A stretch of 25,980 nt of DNA from an uncultured Pseudoxanthomonas sp. GTDB taxonomy: Bacteria > Pseudomonadota > Gammaproteobacteria > Xanthomonadales > Xanthomonadaceae. Position numbers and translations under genes: made by a program. Where the stretch lies: the NCBI GenBank assembly GCA_937975725.1, contig CALJUL010000111.1:1-25980 (forward strand). Direction: 5' to 3'. Below the pieces are notes generated by a model. The model was not told where the DNA came from, made no database searches, and was given only the letters and a program-made list of their open reading frames with translations. Shown here one piece after another: positions 1-6,583 of the stretch (within the stretch, counting starts at the first letter, position 1; each line of letters starts with the position of its first letter).

Positions 1-629
1 AGATCGAGGGCATCAACCAGATCCAGGCCAAGCCGCAGATCGGGCTGGACTTCGCCCATGCCCTGCGCAGCATCGTGCGCCAGGATCCGGACATCATCAT
101 GATCGGCGAGATGCGCGATCTGGAGACCGCGCGCATCGCCATCCAGTCGGCGCTGACCGGCCACCTGGTGCTGTCCACGCTGCACACCAACAACGCCGCC
201 GGCGGCATCACCCGCCTGCTGGACATGGGCGTGGAGGACTACCTGCTCACCTCCACCGTCAACGGCATCCTGGCCCAGCGCCTGGTGCGCCGGCTGGAGC
301 CGACGCACGCGGAGAAGTACGCGGCGTCGCCGGAGGAGATCGAGAAGTTCGGCCTGCGCCGCTTCCAGCCGCAGGGCGAGGTCTTCCTGTACCGCCCGCG
401 CGGCTCGGCGCTCGCGCCCACCGGCTACCTGGGCCGCACCACGATCATGGAATTCCTGGTCATGGACGATGCGATCCGCCGCGCGGTGATGCGCCACGCC
501 GGCATGGGCGAGATCGAACAGCTCGCGCGCCAGGCTGGCATGCGCACCATGTACGAGGACGGCATCGCCAAGGCGCTGGCCGGCGAGACCACCATCGAGG
601 AAGTGCTGCGGGTCACCGAGGAGGCCTGA
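1..629 (+). CDS. gspE: Type II secretion ATPase GspE (XpsE), 3' part only
   Basis: The window opens inside this gene; the reading frame starting at base 3 is open from the edge, so about 208 C-terminal residues are visible. GspE is the cytoplasmic hexameric ATPase that powers pseudopilus assembly through GspL and GspF. Visible are the Walker B-like stretch DPDIIMIGEMRD and the His box STLHTNNAAGGITRLLDMG, both typical of the GspE/PilB secretion ATPase family. Where Vibrio EpsE carries two CxxC pairs that bind zinc (between LVRxL and GYxGRT), this protein has LEPTHAEKY and GSALAPTGYLGRT, so all four cysteines are absent. From memory the Xanthomonas XpsE proteins share this loss. The C-terminus (IEEVLRVTEEA) is complete. 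A Shine-Dalgarno-like GAGGAGG inside the last codons serves the next gene, only 4 bp away, so the two are probably cotranscribed. The rest of the T2SS genes lie about 7.9 kb downstream. Confidence 0.95.
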   Translation, partial: IEGINQIQAKPQIGLDFAHALRSIVRQDPDIIMIGEMRDLETARIAIQSALTGHLVLSTLHTNNAAGGITRLLDMGVEDYLLTSTVNGILAQRLVRRLEPTHAEKYAASPEEIEKFGLRRFQPQGEVFLYRPRGSALAPTGYLGRTTIMEFLVMDDAIRRAVMRHAGMGEIEQLARQAGMRTMYEDGIAKALAGETTIEEVLRVTEEA

Positions 630-633
630 GGCC

Positions 634-1086
634 ATGAAGACGCTCGTCGCCGCGTGCGCCGTCGCGCTGGCGCTGCTCATCGAACCGCCGGTGGCCGCCG
701 CGGCCAAGCCGGCGCCCAGGACCCTGGCGCGCGCCGAACTGCCCGCCGGCTTCGCGGTGGGCAGCGCTTCGCCGTCGTTGGCGTTGCAGGTCGAGATCGC
801 CGATGGCCGGGTGGTCGCGTCTTCGCCCGCCGGCGAAGGCGCGGGCAACCTGCGCGCCACGCGCGGCGGCGATGCCGCTGAAACCATGCTGACGGTGAGC
901 AGCGACCTGGCCGTCGCCATCAAGTTCGACCTGTACATCTCCGCCGACGGCGAGCGCTTCACCTACACCAGCACCTGCGGGCTGACCCCGGGCGTCGCCT
1001 CGTTCGAGATGTGGAAGCAGCCCATCGCGCTGTTCGCCCTCGGCAATCCGCGCGTCGTCCCTTCGGGCCGCGTGTCCTGCGACTGA
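634..1086 (+). CDS. Small secreted protein of unknown function, coupled to gspE
   Basis: I do not recognise a family. The 150-residue protein starts with a clear Sec signal peptide: MKT, a hydrophobic run VAACAVALALLI, and likely cleavage after the alanines near residue 24. The mature part is about 126 residues, rich in small residues and predicted beta-strand, with just two cysteines (C115 and C149, the penultimate residue) that could form one disulfide closing the C-terminal third. No lipobox is convincing: the Cys at position 8 is too close to the N-terminus. Start choice is firm, because GAGGAGG at 618-624 sits 9 nt before the ATG and the gene begins 4 bp after gspE ends. A strong hairpin follows at 1118-1141. 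The location suggests a periplasmic or exported protein expressed with the secretion ATPase, but a role in secretion is only inferred from position. Confidence 0.8.
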   Translation: MKTLVAACAVALALLIEPPVAAAAKPAPRTLARAELPAGFAVGSASPSLALQVEIADGRVVASSPAGEGAGNLRATRGGDAAETMLTVSSDLAVAIKFDLYISADGERFTYTSTCGLTPGVASFEMWKQPIALFALGNPRVVPSGRVSCD

Positions 1087-1117
1087 GCCCGGAGTCCGCG
1101 GCACCGGACCGGAACAG

Positions 1118-1141
1118 AGGGCCCGGCGGTTGCCGGGCCCT
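1118..1141. terminator. Hairpin terminator between convergent genes
   Basis: A perfect stem (GGGCCCGGC / GCCGGGCCC, plus one A-T closing pair) with a 4-nt GGTT loop spans these bases. On the plus strand it is followed by TTTCC. It lies 31 bp after the small secreted protein gene and 35 bp beyond the stop of the convergent adhesin gene. It can act on both strands, though the T-run is better in the plus direction. Confidence 0.75.
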
Positions 1142-1176
1142 TTCCATTTCCGATGGTGCGTTCCGGTGGTGCGGTG

Positions 1177-4100
1177 TTACAGGTCGATGCCGAAGCCCAG
1201 GCCCGCCGACTTCTCGTCGCCGCTGAACGCACCGCCGATGCTGAACGAGGCGCGCTCGCCGATCGGCTTGGAATAGCCGACCGACAGCGCGTTCTCGCCG
1301 TTCTGCCAACCCGCGCCCACCGCGATGCGGCCGCGCGGACTGCGGCTGCCGGCGGCGTTGATGGCCATGTTCAACATCGCCGCGCTCATGGCACCCATCT
1401 TGTCGAGCCGGCGGTCCTGCTCCGAGAACCGGCGGTTCACGTCGCCGCGGAAGGCGTTGAAGTCGTCCTCCAGCGCCTGCACCTGGAAGTCCGCATAGGC
1501 TTTCGCGCTGGCCAGCGTGTCCGCCGATGCCGCGTCGGCATAGGCGCGCGCGCTGTTGAGCGTGTTGGCGTCGCCCGCATCGGCGTAGGCCGCGGCGGTG
1601 GCTGGAACGTCGGCGGCGTCGGCCGGCGCCGCGACGGCGGGCTGGCCGCTGGCGACGGCTCCGCCGTCCGCATCGACCGGGGCGGTCGCGCCGCCGCGCG
1701 CCGTCGCATTGGCGGCGCCGCCCGATGCGGTGCCCGACGCCGTGCCGGCCGAAGCCGTTTCACCGGCGCTGCGCGCCTGGCTCGCCTGCGTGGCAGGCGC
1801 GGTGCCGGCGGAGGCCGCCGAAGCGGTGGACGTGGCGCCGCCGCTGCTCAGGCCGCTGTACATGCCGTACAGCTCGTTGAGTTTGGCGTCGACGGCGGTG
1901 AACGCCGCGCCCACGTTGTTGTAGGCCGTGCCCTGGATCGTGTAGCTGGGCGCGACGAACACGCCGCCGGAGAAGCCGGCACCGCCGCCCAGCGAACTGG
2001 CGACGAAGCTCAGTTGCGACAGGTTCACCGCATCGGTGGCCGCGGTGCCGGCCGCCACGTTGGTGATCTGCCGCTCGCTGCCGGCGCGGCCGACGGAGAC
2101 ACTGTCCTCGCGGTCGGCCAGCGAATCGCCGCCGATGGCGACGCTGTTGTCGGCTTCCGCGGTGGCCAGGTTGCCCAGGGCCACCGCGTTGAAGCCGGGC
2201 GTGTAGGCGCCGCCGCCGACGGCCACGGAGTAGTCGCCGGAGGCTTCGGTCGGGAGGAAACCGAAGAACGCGCCACCGACGGCAACGCTGTTGTCGCCGC
2301 TGGCGACGGCATTGGAACCCAGCGCGGTCGCGTCGTAGTTGCTGGCGACCGCGCCGAAGCCGAGCGCGGTGGCGCTTTCCTGCGAGGCTTCCGCGCCGTA
2401 GCCGAACGCCGAGGCCGCGAATGCCGACGCGCTGCTGTAGCTGCCGATGCTGGACGACGCATCGCCGGAGGCCTCGCTGCGGAAGCCGGCGGCGGTGGCC
2501 TGCAGGCCCGACGCCGAACTTTCCGTGCCGCTGGCGGTGGCGTACGCCCCGGACGCCGTGGCGCCGGCGCCGGTGGCGGTCGCGCCGCTGTCGCTGGCGA
2601 TGGCGCCCGCGCCCAGCGCGGTGGCATCGTCCGCACCGGCCTCGGTGCTGGCGTAGACGGGGTTGCCGTCGGCGTCGAGGAGCGGATTGCCGTCTTCGTC
2701 GAACAACTGCCGCTGCCCGCCGACGGCGGTGGCACCCGCGCCGGTCGCCTGCGCGGCCGCGCCGCTGGCGACGCTGTTGGTGCCGGTAGCCGTCGCGTTG
2801 AAGCCGGTGGCGGTGGCGCCGTCGGCCAGGGCGAACGCGCCGGAACCGGTTGCGGTCGCGCCCACGCCTTCGGCCAATGCCGCCGAACCGAAAGCGGTGG
2901 CGTAGTCGCCGCTCGCGCTGGCATCATCGCTGCCGTCGTTCGCGCCGTTGGCCTTGAAGTAGCGCGTCGCGTTGCCCGACGCTTCGGCCACCGCGTTCAA
3001 CTGGTCCAAGTTCACCGCATCGGTGCCCTCGGTGCCCGCAGCCACATTGGTGATCTGCCGCTCGTTGCCCACGTCGCCCACCGACACGGTGTTGTCGCGG
3101 TCGGCGGTGGAGTTCGCGCCCAGCGCCACGCTGTTGTCGCCCAGCGCGGTGCTGTAGAAGCCCACGGCGGTGCTGTTGTCGCCGCTGGCCCAGGACTCGG
3201 CGCCCAGCGCGGTGGCGTAGTCGCCCGGTGCGTAGGAGAAGAAGCCGGCCGCGGTGCTTTCCAGGCCGGAGGCTTCCGACAGGCTGCCGGCGGCCAGGCT
3301 GTAGTCGCCGGCCGCGATCGCGCCGGCGCCGAACGCCGCCGCGCTGAAGCCGCTGGCCCGCGTATACACCAGCAAGCCCCAGCCCGGGATCAGGTCGGCC
3401 GGGCCGCCGACTGCTACGCTGTAGTCGCCGGTGGCGCCGCTGGCATGGCCGAAGCTGGACGCGTACGCGCCCGTCGCGGTGCTGCCGTAGCCGAACGCGG
3501 CACTGGCCTCGCCGCTGGCTTCGCTCAGCACGCCGAACGCCGAACTGCCCAGCGCCGACGCCAGGCTGCCGGAACCCACCGCGGTCGCGCCCAGGCCGGA
3601 GGCGACCGTGTTGACGGTGATCGGGTTGCCGTCGGCGTCGAACGCATCGACCTGGCCGCCGATGGCGATGCTGGAATCGCCGGTGGCTTCCGCGCTGCTG
3701 CCGTTGGCGACGCTGTTCTCGCCGGTGGCCACCGCGTTGAAGCCGGTGGCGGTGCTGAATTCGCCCAGCGCGAACGCGCCGGAGCCGGTCGCGGTCGCAC
3801 CGGTGCCTTCGGCGATGCTGGCCGAGCCGGAGGCGGTGGCGTAATCGCCGGAAGCGACCGCGTCGTCGGTGCCGTCTTCCGCGCCGTTGGCCTTGAAGTA
3901 GCGCGTGGCGTCTTCCGCGGCTTCGGCCACCGCGTTCAACTGGTCCAGGTTCACCGCATCGGTGCCCTCGGTGCCGGCGGCGACGTTGGTGATCTGGCGT
4001 TCGTTGCCGGCGCTGCCGACGGACACGCTGTCCTCGCGGTCGGCTATCGAGTCGCCGCCGATGGCGACGCTGTTGTCCGCTTCCGCGGTGGCCAGGTTGC

Positions 4101-6000
4101 CCAGCGCCACCGAATTGAAGCCGGGCGTGTAGGCGCCGCCGCCGACGGCCACGGAGTAGTCGCCCGAGGCTTCGGTCGGCAGGAAGCCGAAGAACGCGCC
4201 GCCGACCGCCACGCTGTTGTTGCCGCTGGCGATGGCGTTCGAGCCCAGCGCGGTCGCGTCGTAGTTGCTGGCGATCGCGCCGAAGCCCAGCGCCGTCGCG
4301 CTGTCGCCGCTGGCCTGCGCGCCGTAGCCGAACGCCGAGGCCGCGAACGCCGACGCGCTGCTGTAGCTGCCGATGGCGGTGGCGGCATCGTCCGATGCGT
4401 CGCTGCGGAAGCCGAGCGCGGTGGCCTGGGTGCCGGACGCCGCGCTTTCCGTGCCGAACGCCGAGGCATAGGCGCCCGATGCCTCGGCCCCGGCACCGAC
4501 GGCACTGGCGCCCACTTCGCTGGCGACCGCGCCGCTGCCGATGGCGGTGGCATCGTCCGCGCCGGCTTCGGTGCTGGCGTAGACCGGATTGCCATCGGCG
4601 TCGAGGAGCGGATTGCCGTCTTCGTCGAACAACTGCCGCTGTCCGCCGACGGCGGTGGCCCCGGCGCCGGTCGCCTGCGCGGCTGCGCCGCTGGCGACGC
4701 TGTTGCTGCCGGTGGCCGTCGCGTTGAAGCCGGTGGCCGTGGCGCCGTCGGCCAGGGCGAACGCACCGGAACCGGTCGCGGTCGCGCCCATGCCTTCGGC
4801 CCATGCCGCCGAACCGGAAGCGGTAGCGTAGTCGCCGCTCGCGGTGGCATCGTCGCTGCCGTCGTTCGCGCCGTTGGCCTTGAAGTAGCGCGTGGCGTTC
4901 TGCGACGCCTCCGCCACTGCGTTCAACTGGTCCAGGTTCACCGCGTCGGTGCCTTCAGTGCCCGCGGCGACGTTGGTGATCTGACGTTCGTTGCCGGCGC
5001 GGCCGACGGACACGCTGTCCTCGCGGTCGGCCACCGAATCGCCGCCGATGGCGACGCTGTTGTCGGCGATGGCCGAAGCGAGGTTGCCGAACGCACTGGC
5101 ATTGGTGCCGGCCGCCCAGGCGCCGCCGCCGACGGCCGTGGAGAAATCGCCGGAGGCTTCCGTCGGCAACAGGCCGAGCAGCGATCCGCCGACCGCCACG
5201 CTGTTGTAGCCGGTGGCGAGCGAACCCGAACCCAGCGCGGTGCTGTCGCCGCCGCCGGCATCGGAGCCGTAGCCCACCGCGGTGTCGAACGCGCCCGACG
5301 CATTGGCAAAACCGCCGACCGCCACGGTGGCGACGCCGGTCGCGCTGCTGCTGTGGCCCGCGGCCAAGGCCTGCGTGCCCGAGGCGATGGAGGCGCTGCC
5401 GAACGCACCGGCATACGCGCCGCTGGCGCGGCTGCCGATGCCCACGGCGCTGGCGCCGGCGGCGGTGGCATTCGCCTGCGTGCCGACGGCGGTGGCGTTC
5501 TGGCCGGTCGCGTTGCTCTGGCTGCCCAGCGCCGTCGCGCCCTGCGCGGTCGCGCTGCTGTTGTAGCCCAGCGCGGTGGCATTCACGCCCTTGGCCTCGG
5601 CGTAGCCGCCGATGGCGGTGGCGCCGGCCTTGTTCGCGATGCTCTTGTAGCCGACCGCCACCGCGTGGCGGCCGGAGGCGTCCACGTCGTCGCCGCAGGC
5701 CACGGCGTTCTCGCCGGGGCGGCCGTCGATGATCGGATTGCCGCGCGCGTCCACGCAATAGGCGGGACCCGTTCCGACCTGCGGCTTGTTGTTCTGCGCC
5801 TGGCCCTTCTGCTTGTCATGGGCCAGCGCCGCGCCGAATGGTGCAGCAGCCAACAGAGCGGCCGCCAGCAGTGCCGTGCCCAGCCGCGCGCGCGAACGCG
5901 CGCCGGACGCCATCACGCCATGCGTGCGGCGCGCGAACTCCGAAGCGACCACCAGCACGCCCAGGGAAGGGTTCCACACCTTGCTGTAAATCCTGTTCAT
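1177..6000 (-). CDS. Trimeric autotransporter adhesin, YadA/Hep_Hag family
   Basis: This 1607-residue surface protein is predicted to trimerise, insert its C-terminus in the outer membrane and display its head for adhesion. The N-terminus (MNRIYSKVWNPSLGVLVVAS) is the extended signal peptide region of large type V proteins, followed by a hydrophobic core and cleavage near residue 60. C82 and C102 are the only early cysteines. From about 107 to 1300 run YadA head repeats (SVAIGG, ATALG, GDYATASG). Four neck motifs (SVSVG-x-AG-xERQITNVAAGT) lie near residues 330, 659, 972 and 1301. After the last neck come an Ala/Thr/Gly-rich linker (about 1385-1470), two TLxSAxAYAD-like repeats, a short coiled coil (FSEQDRRLDKMG) and the YadA anchor ending GLGFGIDL. 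There is little long stalk. AAGGA (6009-6013) sits 8 nt before the ATG. The opposite strand is also open throughout, a composition effect. Confidence 0.95.
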   Translation of the reverse strand: MNRIYSKVWNPSLGVLVVASEFARRTHGVMASGARSRARLGTALLAAALLAAAPFGAALAHDKQKGQAQNNKPQVGTGPAYCVDARGNPIIDGRPGENAVACGDDVDASGRHAVAVGYKSIANKAGATAIGGYAEAKGVNATALGYNSSATAQGATALGSQSNATGQNATAVGTQANATAAGASAVGIGSRASGAYAGAFGSASIASGTQALAAGHSSSATGVATVAVGGFANASGAFDTAVGYGSDAGGGDSTALGSGSLATGYNSVAVGGSLLGLLPTEASGDFSTAVGGGAWAAGTNASAFGNLASAIADNSVAIGGDSVADREDSVSVGRAGNERQITNVAAGTEGTDAVNLDQLNAVAEASQNATRYFKANGANDGSDDATASGDYATASGSAAWAEGMGATATGSGAFALADGATATGFNATATGSNSVASGAAAQATGAGATAVGGQRQLFDEDGNPLLDADGNPVYASTEAGADDATAIGSGAVASEVGASAVGAGAEASGAYASAFGTESAASGTQATALGFRSDASDDAATAIGSYSSASAFAASAFGYGAQASGDSATALGFGAIASNYDATALGSNAIASGNNSVAVGGAFFGFLPTEASGDYSVAVGGGAYTPGFNSVALGNLATAEADNSVAIGGDSIADREDSVSVGSAGNERQITNVAAGTEGTDAVNLDQLNAVAEAAEDATRYFKANGAEDGTDDAVASGDYATASGSASIAEGTGATATGSGAFALGEFSTATGFNAVATGENSVANGSSAEATGDSSIAIGGQVDAFDADGNPITVNTVASGLGATAVGSGSLASALGSSAFGVLSEASGEASAAFGYGSTATGAYASSFGHASGATGDYSVAVGGPADLIPGWGLLVYTRASGFSAAAFGAGAIAAGDYSLAAGSLSEASGLESTAAGFFSYAPGDYATALGAESWASGDNSTAVGFYSTALGDNSVALGANSTADRDNTVSVGDVGNERQITNVAAGTEGTDAVNLDQLNAVAEASGNATRYFKANGANDGSDDASASGDYATAFGSAALAEGVGATATGSGAFALADGATATGFNATATGTNSVASGAAAQATGAGATAVGGQRQLFDEDGNPLLDADGNPVYASTEAGADDATALGAGAIASDSGATATGAGATASGAYATASGTESSASGLQATAAGFRSEASGDASSSIGSYSSASAFAASAFGYGAEASQESATALGFGAVASNYDATALGSNAVASGDNSVAVGGAFFGFLPTEASGDYSVAVGGGAYTPGFNAVALGNLATAEADNSVAIGGDSLADREDSVSVGRAGSERQITNVAAGTAATDAVNLSQLSFVASSLGGGAGFSGGVFVAPSYTIQGTAYNNVGAAFTAVDAKLNELYGMYSGLSSGGATSTASAASAGTAPATQASQARSAGETASAGTASGTASGGAANATARGGATAPVDADGGAVASGQPAVAAPADAADVPATAAAYADAGDANTLNSARAYADAASADTLASAKAYADFQVQALEDDFNAFRGDVNRRFSEQDRRLDKMGAMSAAMLNMAINAAGSRSPRGRIAVGAGWQNGENALSVGYSKPIGERASFSIGGAFSGDEKSAGLGFGIDL
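2025..3011 (-). repeat. Adhesin module D, near-copy of module B
   Basis: Measured from the same point of neck 3 (base 3011) to neck 4 (base 2024) this module is 987 bp, or 329 codons. It is the same length as module B and nearly identical in protein sequence. Shared stretches include RYFKANGANDGSDDA, QRQLFDEDGNPLLDADGNP and GAFFGFLPTEASGDYSVAVG. Differences cluster in the middle of the module. Confidence 0.9.
3951..4937 (-). repeat. Adhesin module B, near-copy of module D
   Basis: This module runs from neck 1 (base 4937) to neck 2 (base 3950), 987 bp. Equivalent points of modules B and D are 1926 bp apart. The module between them (C, 3012-3950) is 939 bp (313 codons) and only distantly similar, with its own inserts FDADGNPITVN and PADLIPGWGLLVYT. 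Confidence 0.9.
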
Positions 6001-6583
6001 GGATCACGTCCTTCATTCTGTGTTTTCGGGGGAATACGACGGCACCCGGCGCGGTGGCGACGGGCGTTCTACGGCGGACTACGTCAGGGAACAGCGTGGC
6101 GCGCGACAGGGGTGGCGCGGCGCCGGATCATGCGGAGCGTCGTGCGGCGGCATGCGGCATGCGTTCGCGCGGAAGCGTGTGCAGGGCCATGCGGAAAACC
6201 GGGGATGCGGGCCGGGGACTTCAGTCAGGCACGCGTTGCCGGATGGAAGGATGGACAAGAACGGCGCATGGAGGATCGCTTCCCGCATTCCTCATCTCCT
6301 CTCCCGAGATGACGCAAAAAAACTCCGTGTGGCTGAACACTACCTCCGCGTTGTGCAATTTGCGAGGGATTTGATACGTTCGATCGCAACGCGACGAAAT
6401 GGCTGAAAACAAGCTGTTAATGCCATGTGCAATCCGTGTGTTCGCCGCGTGAAGAGTGTCGTGGCAGGTAAACAGGGGTACCTGGACGATCCGCTTGAAA
6501 TGGAAGTCGCAAGTCGCTGAGAAGTCACGTCGTAAACGCATGTACATACCTCGTTGTTTCCTTGCAGACATGGAGCAAGTCAC
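6001..6583. promoter_or_regulatory. 583-bp divergent intergenic region between adhesin and protease
   Basis: It holds the 5' regions of two divergent surface or secreted protein genes, so promoters for both must lie here unless they are elsewhere. The part from about 6310 to 6560 is clearly richer in A and T than the flanking genes. It includes a run of seven A (6316-6322) and GTTAATG near 6416. A 6-bp inverted repeat (TCATCT/AGATGA) lies just before the A run. On the plus strand TTGTGC (6351-6356) with a 16-nt spacer before GATACG (6373-6378) is a weak sigma70-like pair. Ribosome sites are AAGGA at 6009-6013 for the adhesin and GGAG at 6572-6575 for the protease. No convincing small gene was found. 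Confidence 0.45.

Noticed and set aside
3012..3950. CRISPR-like periodicity in the adhesin gene
   Set aside because: The short repeats are in-frame protein head repeats of variable sequence, with no constant repeat or unique spacer structure.
1153..6312. 1719-codon plus-strand frame opposite the adhesin
   Set aside because: Its protein is a meaningless Gly/Arg/Ala/Val string; the minus-strand product has clear family motifs throughout.
6301..6345. Possible terminator formed by the TCATCT/AGATGA hairpin and the A7/T7 run
   Set aside because: On the strand where the run reads as T it precedes the stem, so the order is wrong for an intrinsic terminator.
5838..6406. Small plus-strand frames across the adhesin start and the intergenic region
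   Set aside because: No ribosome site, biased Arg/Gly content and no recognisable motif.
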